Part shown: positions 43,251-50,830 of the stretch, one piece after another
Numbering within the stretch: position 1 is the stretch's first letter
How the letters are laid out: each line of letters opens with the position of its first letter
Assembly (NCBI RefSeq): GCF_009498035.1
Contig: NZ_CP034550.1
Coordinates: forward strand, 3,782,001 to 3,846,000
Reading direction: 5' to 3'
DNA: 64,000 nt
Source of the DNA: Saccharothrix syringae
GTDB taxonomy: Bacteria > Actinomycetota > Actinomycetes > Mycobacteriales > Pseudonocardiaceae
Position numbers and translations under genes: made by a program
Notes under the pieces: generated by a model
What the model saw: the letters and a program-made list of their open reading frames with translations, nothing else
Told to the model about the DNA's origin: nothing
The model's database searches: none

Positions 43251-44443
43251 GCGGAGTCGACCGGGTCGGCATCGCCTTCCTGGGGTGCGGGTACGCGTCG
43301 GACTTCTACGGGGCCACCCTGCCGAACTACCCGCACCTGCTGGTCAAGGGCGCCTTCGACCCGCGGCGCGAACGCGCCGAGACCTTCGTCGACGAGTACG
43401 GGGGCCGGGTGTACGAGGACTTCGCCGCGGTCCTGGCCGACCCGGGCGTCTCGGTCGTGGTGAACCTGACCCCCGTGACCGACCACTACCGCACGACCAA
43501 GGCGGCGCTCCTCGCGGGCAAGCACGTCTACTCGGAGAAGCCGCTGGCCTCCGACCTGGACGAGGCCCGCGAGCTGGTGGAGCTGGCCGAGGAGCGCGGC
43601 CTGCTGCTGTCCAGCGCGCCGTCGACGGTGTTCAGCCAGTCCGCGCAGACGCTGCTCAAGGCGGTGGAGGACGGCCTGGTGGGCCGCCCCCTGCTGGTGC
43701 ACGCGGCGCTCGACATGGGCGCGCTGGCGTTCATGTCCTACGACCACTGGCGGAGCAAGCGCGGTGTGCCGTGGCCGTACGAGGACGAGGTGCGCAACGG
43801 CTGCGTGATGGAGCACGCCGGCTACCAGCTGAGCTGGCTCGTGGCGATGTTCGGGCCGGTCAAGCGCATGACCGGGCACACCGCGACGCTGCTGTCGCAG
43901 GAGTGGGCCGGGCTGGACCGGGGCGAGGTCGCCCCGGACGTGTCGCTGGGGTTCCTGGAGTTCGCGAGCGGGGCGGTGTGCCGCATCAGCATCGGCTGGG
44001 TGGCGCCCCGGGACCAGTCGCTGGTGGTCATCGGGGACCGGGGCACCCTCTCGGTGGCGGACGTGTGGCAGGCGTCCTGCCCCGTCGTCCTGCGGCGCCG
44101 GGTGCCCACCTCGGGCAAGGACCACGAGTACCTGGGTGAGCCGGTGGAGCTGCCCTTCGTGGTCCCGCCCACGCCGCACCACTACGACGACACGCACGAC
44201 CTGACCGTGGGCGCGGGCGTGTCCGACCTGGCGCTGGCCCTGCTGGAGGGGCGGGAGCCGTTCCTGAGCGCCGCGTACTCCCTGCACGTCCTGGACGTCA
44301 GCCTGCGGCTCGCGTCCGGGCGGGGGGTGTCCGAGGAGGTGCCGATCCGGCACGGGGGCGACGTGAAGCTGTCCCGGGGCCTGCTGGAGCCGGCGGGTGC
44401 GCCGCGGGGGCTGGTGCCCGTGGCCCGGGAGGGCGGGCGTTGA
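43208..44443 (+). CDS. Gfo/Idh/MocA-family dehydrogenase
   Basis: 411 residues. N-terminal Rossmann motif AFLGCGYASDFYG, catalytic-lysine motif YSEKPLA, then VMEHAGYQLSW in the substrate domain, close to the typical inositol/sugar dehydrogenase histidine helix. The family oxidises sugar or cyclitol hydroxyls, providing ketones for DegT aminotransferases. ATG 43208 is preceded by a very strong GGAGGAAAC and overlaps the Ldh2 gene by 43 bp; TTG 43247 is a weaker alternative. Last gene of the rightward operon, ending just before a terminator. Confidence 0.92.
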   Translation: MSAVGPATGAGALLSGVDRVGIAFLGCGYASDFYGATLPNYPHLLVKGAFDPRRERAETFVDEYGGRVYEDFAAVLADPGVSVVVNLTPVTDHYRTTKAALLAGKHVYSEKPLASDLDEARELVELAEERGLLLSSAPSTVFSQSAQTLLKAVEDGLVGRPLLVHAALDMGALAFMSYDHWRSKRGVPWPYEDEVRNGCVMEHAGYQLSWLVAMFGPVKRMTGHTATLLSQEWAGLDRGEVAPDVSLGFLEFASGAVCRISIGWVAPRDQSLVVIGDRGTLSVADVWQASCPVVLRRRVPTSGKDHEYLGEPVELPFVVPPTPHHYDDTHDLTVGAGVSDLALALLEGREPFLSAAYSLHVLDVSLRLASGRGVSEEVPIRHGGDVKLSRGLLEPAGAPRGLVPVAREGGR

Positions 44444-44456
44444 CCGGTGGCCCGCG

Positions 44457-44486
44457 GAAGGGTGTTCAGGTCGGTGGACACCCTTC
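44457..44486. terminator. Bidirectional terminator between cluster and corA
   Basis: GAAGGGTGT and ACACCCTTC form a 9-bp stem with a 12-nt loop in the 55-bp gap between the converging Gfo/Idh and corA genes. It marks the right border of the biosynthetic operon. Confidence 0.7.
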
Positions 44487-44498
44487 GGGCCCGGTCCC

Positions 44499-45647
44499 TC
44501 AGGTGCCGCGCGGAATCCGCGTGGCGATCAGGACCAGCCAGGCCAGGAGGAGCAGCAGCACCCAGAACATGGGGCGGGCGGGCATGCCGGAGCGGCCCGG
44601 CCTGCTCAGCCACCGGTTGCGCTTGAACAGCTGGTAGAGCACCAGGCAGACGCCCAGGGTGCCGGCCAGGACCAGCGGGTAGCCGTACCGCCAGTGCAGC
44701 TCGGGCACGGTGTCGAAGTTCATGCCGTAGGTGCCGAAGACCATGGTGGGCACGGCGATGACGGCGGCCCACGCGGAGATCTTGCGCATGTCGTTGTTCT
44801 GCTGCAACGACACCTTGGCCGTCGTGGCGTCGATCAGGGTGGAGAGCAGTTCGTCGGCGCCGGCCACGCGCTCGGTGACCCTGGTGAGGTGGTCGTCGAC
44901 GTCGCGGAAGTAGGAGCGCACCGCGTCGGGCACCAGCGGCCCGCAGTGGCCGTCGCCGAGCCTGCGCAGCGGGCCGGCCAGCGGCACCGCCGCCCGGCGC
45001 AGCTCCATCAGCTCCCGCTTGAGCAGGTACACCTGCTCGATGCCGACCCGGCTGCGCGGCGCGAACACGGCGGTCTCGACCAGGTCGATGTCGCCCTGGA
45101 ACGCCTCGGTGACCTCCAGGTAGCCGTCGACCACGCGGTCGGCGATGGCGTGCAGCACCACGGCGGGGCCGCCGGCCAGCCGCTCGGGCTGCCGCTCCAG
45201 GTCGGCGCGCAGGGTGGCCAGCCCGGAGTGGTCGCCGTGGCGGACGGTGATGACGTGGTCGTGGCCGAGGAAGACCATGATCTCGCCGGACTCGACGATC
45301 TCGTTGGTGGTGGTGGGTGACTCGTGCTCGACGTAGCGCACGGTCTTGAACACCGCGAACAGGTTGCTGTCGTAGCGCTCCAGCTTGGGCCGCTGGTGGG
45401 CGTGCACCGCGTCCTCGACGGCCAGTTCGTGCAGGCCGAACACCTCGGCCACGTCGCGGATGCGGTCGTCGTCGGGCTCGAACAGGCCGATCCAGACGAA
45501 CCCGGCCCCGCGCGCCCGCACCTCGGCGGCCGCCTCCGCCGGTGACCAGGAGCCGGGGAGGCGGGCGCCGTCGACGTAGACGCCGCACGCCAGCACGGCG
45601 TCCCGGGTGGCCGGGGCGCCCGGGGGGTTGTCCGGGGGAACCGCCAT
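44499..45647 (-). CDS. corA: CorA-type Mg2+/Co2+ channel with extra C-terminal hydrophobic segment
   Basis: 382 residues. Large N-terminal cytosolic domain, long stalk helix, then TM1 ending with the selectivity motif YGMNF and TM2 (PLVLAGTLGVCLVLYQLF). Unlike standard CorA, which ends shortly after TM2, a third hydrophobic stretch FWVLLLLLAWLVLIATRI (about residues 359-376) follows a basic linker. CorA pentamers pass Mg2+ and Co2+ down the membrane potential. It is monocistronic and unrelated to the neighbouring cluster. Confidence 0.93.
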   Translation of the reverse strand: MAVPPDNPPGAPATRDAVLACGVYVDGARLPGSWSPAEAAAEVRARGAGFVWIGLFEPDDDRIRDVAEVFGLHELAVEDAVHAHQRPKLERYDSNLFAVFKTVRYVEHESPTTTNEIVESGEIMVFLGHDHVITVRHGDHSGLATLRADLERQPERLAGGPAVVLHAIADRVVDGYLEVTEAFQGDIDLVETAVFAPRSRVGIEQVYLLKRELMELRRAAVPLAGPLRRLGDGHCGPLVPDAVRSYFRDVDDHLTRVTERVAGADELLSTLIDATTAKVSLQQNNDMRKISAWAAVIAVPTMVFGTYGMNFDTVPELHWRYGYPLVLAGTLGVCLVLYQLFKRNRWLSRPGRSGMPARPMFWVLLLLLAWLVLIATRIPRGT

Positions 45648-46193
45648 GGCACTCGATCATGCCCCAAGGCGGGGAGGCGCGGTGGTCGGGTCGCCCTGAC
45701 CGGGTCCGGCGCGACCACCGCGCGCTCGCGCCGCGGAAGTCGCGCGGCGACGTCGCCGGGCGCCCGGCCACCGCCCCGATGGTGCCGAACACGTCTGCCG
45801 GCTCGACCGGCGAACCGTCCCGCGTGCGCTCGGAGACGTTGCGCACGCACGACATGGAGACGGGTCGGCACCGGCGGCGACCGCGGTGTCGTGGAACCGC
45901 CGCGGGTCGGCGTGCTCGTGGTGCCACGGCGTGCCGGTCGCCTCGGAGGGCAGCCCCGCGATCTCCTCGACGCCGCGCTCCCGCCACCGCGTCGCGACCG
46001 GGTGGAGCAGGGCCTGCCGGTGCCGGGGCGCAACGCCAACGGCTACCGCGAGTACGCCGGGGGCGCCGCGGACGTCGTCGAGTGCACCCAACTGCCGTAC
46101 GCGGGCGGGCCTGCCCACCGGGAGGGTCGCCGAAGTGCTGCCCGCCGCGTGCCGCGACACCGCCGGCCGGCTCCGGCGGCCGGTGCCGTGCCG
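45648..46193. other. 546-bp gap, no convincing gene
   Basis: Frames on both strands are open but show no ribosome-binding site, no normal codon-position bias and no recognisable domain. Short protein-like fragments (for example GNANGYREYAGGAADVVE-like on the plus strand near 46025-46085) change frame, as in a decayed gene. Left end is the upstream region of corA, right end the 3' side of the lipoprotein gene. Confidence 0.45.
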
Positions 46194-46853
46194 TCAGCCG
46201 GCGAGCAGCGGCGCGGTCGCGCGGGCGGCCTTCTCCAGGGTGCCGACGGCGTCGGCCTCCTGCGGGCCGTAGAAGGAGAACTTGGTGAGCAGGTCATTCT
46301 TGCTCATCACGAGTTCGCAGACCCGCATGACGTCCGAGGTGTGGCAGGCGGCGAACTGCGCGTCCACGCCCAGCGGCGCCAGGGTCACCTCGCGCTCGGG
46401 CGTGAAGGGACCCTCACCGCCGAACTTGAACGGTTGGCACTCCAGCGCCTCGCGGGCGTGCCGCACGGTCTCGGCCGCGGCGCTGACGCGGCGGTAGGAG
46501 ACGCTGAACTGGTCGACGTAGGAGAAGGCCGGCTTGTTGAGCCAGCTCTTGGACAGGCGGGTCATCGACATCGCGCCGTCGGTGGGGAACTCGGCCAGGC
46601 ACTCCATGATCCGGGAGTTCTTCTGCTCGGCGGATTCCAGGCGGGTGAAGCCGAAGGGGGTCAGGACGTCGTCGGGCAGCTGGGCCTTGACCAACCGCGA
46701 CTCGATCAACGCGGGATCGGGTGCGGCGGGCGTGCTGCTGGTGGTCGTGGTGGTGGTGCTGTTCGGTGTGGTGCCGGCCCGAGGTGCGGCGGCGGGTGCG
46801 GTCGAGCACCCGGCCAGCACGAGGGCCGCGAGGATGATCCCCCCAATTCGCAT
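46194..46853 (-). CDS. Putative lipoprotein
   Basis: 219 residues. The signal peptide ends in a lipobox LVLAGC with Cys16, followed by a Thr/Ser/Pro linker (about residues 30-45), as in surface-anchored actinobacterial lipoproteins. The mature domain has Cys residues near 87, 139, 171 and 180 that could pair. I recognise no family with confidence; size and Cys pattern recall DUF3558-like cell-envelope lipoproteins. The ATG at 46853 is the only start that gives a proper lipobox; an upstream in-frame Met would hide it. Monocistronic. Confidence 0.78.
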   Translation of the reverse strand: MRIGGIILAALVLAGCSTAPAAAPRAGTTPNSTTTTTTSSTPAAPDPALIESRLVKAQLPDDVLTPFGFTRLESAEQKNSRIMECLAEFPTDGAMSMTRLSKSWLNKPAFSYVDQFSVSYRRVSAAAETVRHAREALECQPFKFGGEGPFTPEREVTLAPLGVDAQFAACHTSDVMRVCELVMSKNDLLTKFSFYGPQEADAVGTLEKAARATAPLLAG

Positions 46854-46943
46854 GGGCCGGACCGTAACAAGCGGGTGGTTGCCAGACAAATTCCACAGTG
46901 GTCCGGTGGCCCGCGACAACGTGGTGGCGACAGGCCGTGCGAT

Positions 46944-46976
46944 CCGGGGCGCGCCAACGCCGTCGACGCGCCCCGG
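46944..46976 (-). terminator. Terminator of the conservon operon
   Basis: CCGGGGCGCG and CGCGCCCCGG form a 10-bp stem around 13 nt, beginning 7 bp after the stop of the second P450 gene. Confidence 0.65.
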
Positions 46977-46983
46977 GCCGTGG

Positions 46984-48267
46984 TCACTTCAGCCGCACCG
47001 GCAGCGACTCGTGGCCGTTGGAGATGAAGGACTGGCTCGGCCGCAGCTCGTGCGGCGCCACGGCCAGCTCCATCCCCGGGAACCGGGCGAACAGGGCCGG
47101 CAGGGCGACCTCGGCCTCCAGCCGGGCCAGGGGCGAGCCCAGGCAGTAGTGGACGCCGTGGCCGAAGGCCAGGTGGGTCTTGTCGGCCCTGGTGGCGTCG
47201 AACTCGTCGGCGGACTCACCGTGCACCGACCGGTCCCGGCCCGCCGCCGCGTAGGCCGCCAGGATCGCCTCGCCCTTGCGGATGACCACGCCGCCGACCT
47301 CGACGTCCTCCACCGCGTACCGCAGGGGCAGGTTCGCCACGGGCGCCTGCCAGCGCAGGGTCTCCTCGATCACGTCCGCCCAGCCGACGGTCCCCGCGCG
47401 GACCGCGGCCAGCTGCTCCGGGTGGGTCAGCAGGGCGGTGATCGCCTGGTCGAGCAGGTTCACCGTGGTCTCGTAGCCCGCCGAGATCACCAGGATGAGC
47501 GTGTCGACCAGCTCGGCTTCCTCCAGCCTGGACCCGTCGTCCTCGCGCACCGCGATCAGGCCGCTGGTCAGGTCGTCACCGGGGTTCTCCCGCTTCGCCG
47601 CGACCAGCTCGTGCATGATCCCGTAGAGCCGCACGGCGTTCGCCTGGGCCGCTTCTGCGGTGATCGTGGTGTCGAAGACGCCGTCGACGACCTCACGCAG
47701 GTCCTCGCGCGCCCCGTCCGCCACGCCGAACAGCTGGCAGATGACCTCGATCGGGATCGGGTAGGCGAACCGCTCCCGCAGGTCCACCGGCTGCTCCGCC
47801 GCGTCCAGCTCGTCCAGCAGCCGCTCGGTGATCCGCTCGATCCACGGCCGCATCGCCGCCACGCGCCGCGCCGTGAACGCCTTGGCCACCAGCGAGCGCA
47901 GGCGCCGGTGGTCGCCGCCGTACGCGGTGAACATGTTCTGCACCGACACCCACAGGTGCAGCGGCCAGTCCTCGGAGATCGCGCCGCTGGTGTAGGCGGG
48001 CCAGTGCTGCCGCGGGTCCTTGGAGACCCGCGGGTCGCCGAGCAGCGCGCGCAGGTCGTCCTGGCGGGTCACCGACCACGCAAGAACCCGGCCAGGGAGT
48101 TCCACCAGCGTCGCCGGTCCCCGCGCGGCGATGGCCGCGGACTCGGCGTGGATGTCCCGACCGGTCGGGTCGAGGACGACGGGGTCGAGGGCGACGGGGT
48201 CGAGGGCGACGGGGTCGACGGGTGTGGGTCGGTCGAGGGAGCCGGGGTGGTCGGCTGTGCGTTCCAT
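46984..48267 (-). CDS. Cytochrome P450, conservon-associated (second P450)
   Basis: 427 residues. Full P450 set: I-helix AGYETT, ExxR in EETLR, and the heme loop FGHGVHYCLG with canonical Cys ligand. ATG 48267 has GGAGAA with 6-nt spacing. Its first ~66 codons lie inside the end of the upstream P450 gene in another frame; residues 16-34 come from a 15-bp DNA repeat and read as PVALDPVALDP. Paired P450s at the end of conservons are known in Streptomyces and are thought to work with the G-protein-like switch. The substrate is unknown. Confidence 0.93.
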   Translation of the reverse strand: MERTADHPGSLDRPTPVDPVALDPVALDPVVLDPTGRDIHAESAAIAARGPATLVELPGRVLAWSVTRQDDLRALLGDPRVSKDPRQHWPAYTSGAISEDWPLHLWVSVQNMFTAYGGDHRRLRSLVAKAFTARRVAAMRPWIERITERLLDELDAAEQPVDLRERFAYPIPIEVICQLFGVADGAREDLREVVDGVFDTTITAEAAQANAVRLYGIMHELVAAKRENPGDDLTSGLIAVREDDGSRLEEAELVDTLILVISAGYETTVNLLDQAITALLTHPEQLAAVRAGTVGWADVIEETLRWQAPVANLPLRYAVEDVEVGGVVIRKGEAILAAYAAAGRDRSVHGESADEFDATRADKTHLAFGHGVHYCLGSPLARLEAEVALPALFARFPGMELAVAPHELRPSQSFISNGHESLPVRLK

Positions 48268-49511
48268 CGGTCTTCTCCAGGGAACTCGTCGGGCTGGACG
48301 GGCACGGATACCGGGGTGAAACGCACGGGGAGCGCGGTGAGCGCGCGGTGGAACGGGCCGGGTCGCCAGACCAGCTCGTCGACGGGCACGGCCAGCCGCA
48401 TGTCGGGCAGGGCGTCGAGGATCTTCTCCATCGCCACCGACGCGATCAGCCGGGCGGGCTGCTGGGCCGGGCAGGAGTGCACGCCCGCGCTCCAGGCCAG
48501 GTGGGCCCGGTTGCCCGAGCGCTGCTGGCCGGCCAGCACGGGGTCGTTGTTCGCGGCGGCGAAGCTGATCACCACCGGTTCGGCGGCGGGCAGCCGGACA
48601 CCGGCGAAGTCGGTGTCCTCGACCGGGTAGCTCGCCGAGTAGTTCGCCATCGGCGGGTCGGTCCACAGCACCTCGTCCAGCGCCTCCTCGACCGGCAGGC
48701 TGCCGCCGGAGAGGTCGCCCGCGAACCGGTCGTCGGCCAGCAGCAGCCGGATGGCGTTGGCGATCAGGTTCTGCTCGGGTTCGGTGCCCGCGCCCATGAG
48801 CAGCACGAGCTGGTGGATCAGCTCCTCGTCGGTCAGCCGCGCCGGGTGGGCCATCATCCACGAGGGCATGTCCTGGCCGGGCCGCTGCCGCTTGAGCGCG
48901 ACCAGCTCCAGCATGCACTGCGTCAGCTCGGCGTTGGCCTGCTCCGGCTCGACCATGTCGAAGATGTTGCGCATGGCCACCACCAGCCGGTCGCCCAGCT
49001 CCCGCGGGCAGCCGTAGAGGTGGTTGAACATCATCAGCGGCAGCAGCTTCGCGTACTCGCCGAGCAGGTCGGCCTCGCCGTTGCCGGCGAACCGCGCGAT
49101 CAGCAGGTCCGCGGTCGCCTCGACCTGGCCGCGCAGCGCGTTCGGGTCGACCCGCGCGAGGCTGTCGGTGACCACGGCGCGCAGCCGCGCGTGGGCCGCG
49201 CCGTCGGCGAACAGGCAGTTGGGCCGGTACATCATCATCGGCAGCACCGGGCAGTCCGGCGGCATCTTCGCCTGCCACCGCCGCGGGTCGCGCGGGAACG
49301 CGTTGGGGTTGCGCAGCACGTCCAGCGCGGCGGAGTAGCCCACCACGAGGGTGGCGGGCACGCCGGGCGCCAGCTCGACCGGCGCGACCGGCCCGTGCTC
49401 GCGCAGGGCCCGGTAGGTCGCGGCCGGGTCGGCGGCGAACCCGGGGCCGTGCAGGGGCATCCGGTCGCGGTGCGCGGGACAGGACTGCCCCGGGGCGGCT
49501 TGCGAGGTCAC
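48069..49511 (-). CDS. cvnE: Cytochrome P450 CvnE with degenerate heme loop and disordered tail
   Basis: 480 residues. P450 fold with AGTEPEQN as I-helix region and WSAGVHSCPAQ as heme loop: the Cys ligand remains but the Gly before and after are changed, as is usual in CvnE-type P450s. Residues ~415-480 form a Pro/Ser/Thr-rich tail (PSTPSPSTPS) encoded by DNA shared with the next P450 gene. Starts GTG 49511, overlapping the GTPase stop as GTGA. In Streptomyces cvn9 the homologue (RarE) takes part in the aerial-mycelium switch. Confidence 0.9.
   Translation of the reverse strand: MTSQAAPGQSCPAHRDRMPLHGPGFAADPAATYRALREHGPVAPVELAPGVPATLVVGYSAALDVLRNPNAFPRDPRRWQAKMPPDCPVLPMMMYRPNCLFADGAAHARLRAVVTDSLARVDPNALRGQVEATADLLIARFAGNGEADLLGEYAKLLPLMMFNHLYGCPRELGDRLVVAMRNIFDMVEPEQANAELTQCMLELVALKRQRPGQDMPSWMMAHPARLTDEELIHQLVLLMGAGTEPEQNLIANAIRLLLADDRFAGDLSGGSLPVEEALDEVLWTDPPMANYSASYPVEDTDFAGVRLPAAEPVVISFAAANNDPVLAGQQRSGNRAHLAWSAGVHSCPAQQPARLIASVAMEKILDALPDMRLAVPVDELVWRPGPFHRALTALPVRFTPVSVPVQPDEFPGEDRWNAQPTTPAPSTDPHPSTPSPSTPSPSTPSSSTRPVGTSTPSPRPSPRGDRRRWWNSLAGFLRGR
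48178..48219 (-). repeat. 15-bp tandem repeat in two coding frames
   Basis: Almost three copies of GACGGGGTCGAGGGC in the overlap of the two P450 genes. The leftward strand encodes a PSTPS-type repeat in CvnE and a DPVAL repeat in the second P450. Confidence 0.8.
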
Positions 49512-50104
49512 GCGTTCTCCTGGTTGCGGGTCAGCAGGTACTCGACGAGGGTGACGAGCGCCCGCGTGGACGAGGTCGCGTCGCGGGCGTCGCAGGACAC
49601 CAGCGGGGTCTCGGGCAGCAGGTCCAGCGCGTCCCGCAGCTCCTCGCCGGGGAAGGCGGGCGCTCCGTCGAAGGTGTTGACCGCCACCGAGTAGGGGATG
49701 CCCAGCTCCTCCAGCAGGCCCATCACCTCGAAGGACTGCTCCAGGCGGCGGGTGTCGGTGAGCACCAGCGCGCCGAGCGCGCCGTGGGCGATGTCCTTCC
49801 AGATCGGGATGAACCGCTGCTGGCCGGGCGCGCCGAACAGGTAGAGCACCAGCTCGTCGCTCAGCGTCAGCCGGCCGAAGTCCAGCGCCACCGTGGTGGT
49901 GGACTTGCCGTCGACCCCGGCGAGGTCGTCGACGAGGGCGCCGGCCTGCGTCATCGTCTCCTCGGTGCGCAGCGGGCGGATCTCCGACAGGGTGCCGACG
50001 AAGGTGGTCTTGCCGACCGCGAAGGGACCCACGACCAGCAGTTTCACCGCCGTCCGCACGGTGTCGCGCAGGTAGACGCCGTCAGAGGCGGGCGCGGAGG
50101 CCAT
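49508..50104 (-). CDS. cvnD: Small Ras-like GTPase CvnD
   Basis: 198 residues. P-loop GPFAVGKTT, switch/G3 region LYLFGAPGQQRF and a G4-like NTFD. This is the ATP/GTP-binding protein of actinobacterial conservons, related to the Ras/Arf family. It acts with the kinase, roadblock and DUF742 proteins as a membrane-proximal signalling switch. Start ATG 50104 overlaps the DUF742 gene by 23 bp; stop overlaps cvnE. Confidence 0.95.
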   Translation of the reverse strand: MASAPASDGVYLRDTVRTAVKLLVVGPFAVGKTTFVGTLSEIRPLRTEETMTQAGALVDDLAGVDGKSTTTVALDFGRLTLSDELVLYLFGAPGQQRFIPIWKDIAHGALGALVLTDTRRLEQSFEVMGLLEELGIPYSVAVNTFDGAPAFPGEELRDALDLLPETPLVSCDARDATSSTRALVTLVEYLLTRNQENA

Positions 50105-50435
50105 CGAGCACGTCCTTCAGCAGCTTCACGTCGGGGCGGGCGGTGTGCGAGACCGCGGCGTGCGTGGCGATGTGACCGCTGTCGACCAGGTCGGACAGCA
50201 GCACCTTGGTCACGCTGATCGGCAGCGAGAGGTGCGCGGCGATCTCGGCCACCGACAGCGCGCCGCCGCGGCACAGCTCCATCAGCCGCTTCTTCTCCGG
50301 CGACAGCCCGGAGACCTGCTCGCGGGTGGCGATCACGACCGTGACCGCGTCGAGGGTGTTGCGGCTGGCGTGGGCCCGGCCGCCGGTCACCACGTACGGC
50401 CGGACCAGGCCGCGTAACCGCCTCTCGCCGCTCAC
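50082..50435 (-). CDS. cvnC: DUF742 protein CvnC
   Basis: 117 residues. LRGLVRPYVVTGGRA at the start is the DUF742 hallmark, and ALSVAEIAAHLSLPISVTKV forms a winged-helix-like core, ending in LLKDVLDGLRARL. It is the third conservon component. Its GTG start overlaps the roadblock stop (GTGA), and its end overlaps cvnD by 23 bp. It probably links the GTPase to the roadblock protein. Confidence 0.95.
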   Translation of the reverse strand: MSGERRLRGLVRPYVVTGGRAHASRNTLDAVTVVIATREQVSGLSPEKKRLMELCRGGALSVAEIAAHLSLPISVTKVLLSDLVDSGHIATHAAVSHTARPDVKLLKDVLDGLRARL

Positions 50436-50830
50436 GCCGGGCTGCCGGCGTCCTGTCGGGGCGGGCTGGTCAGCTCCTTGCCCAGCCGCTGCACCAGCTC
50501 CTGGATACGGAAGGAGACCGCCTCCATGTCCACCCGGTCGGTCGCCGACACGGCCAGGTACGCGCCCGGCCCGGCGGCGGCGAGGAAGACGAAGCCGCCG
50601 GCGAACTCGCTGACCGTCTGCCGCCAGTCCGCGCCCGCCTGGCCGCAGAACTCGGCCGTGGCGCGGGCCAGCGACTGCAGCGCCGACATCGCGGCGGCGT
50701 GGCGTTCCGCGTCGTCCCGGTCGATGCCCGCCGAGTGCGCCATCAGCAGGCCGTCGGCCGACAGCAGGACCGCGTGGCGCGTCTCCGGCATCTTCAGGGC
50801 GTCGTCGAGCATCCAGCCCAAGGTGTTCAT
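50432..50830 (-). CDS. cvnB: Roadblock/LC7-domain protein CvnB
   Basis: 132 residues. Roadblock/LC7 fold: HAVLLSADGLLMAHSAGI and FVFLAAAGPGAYLAVSA. These proteins act as activators or scaffolds of small GTPases, as in the MglA/MglB system. Its ATG overlaps the kinase stop as ATGA and its stop overlaps cvnC. Confidence 0.95.
   Translation of the reverse strand: MNTLGWMLDDALKMPETRHAVLLSADGLLMAHSAGIDRDDAERHAAAMSALQSLARATAEFCGQAGADWRQTVSEFAGGFVFLAAAGPGAYLAVSATDRVDMEAVSFRIQELVQRLGKELTSPPRQDAGSPA

Noticed and set aside
24043..44486. Pactamycin- or streptomycin-type cluster
   Set aside because: Several families overlap (carbamoyltransferase, DegT, KAS III-like, APH(6)), but radical SAM methylases, amidinotransferase and cyclitol synthase genes needed for those pathways are absent from the window.
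45648..46193. Intact gene in the gap between corA and the lipoprotein gene
   Set aside because: Both strands have open frames but none shows start signals, codon-position bias or a domain; left as a possible relic.
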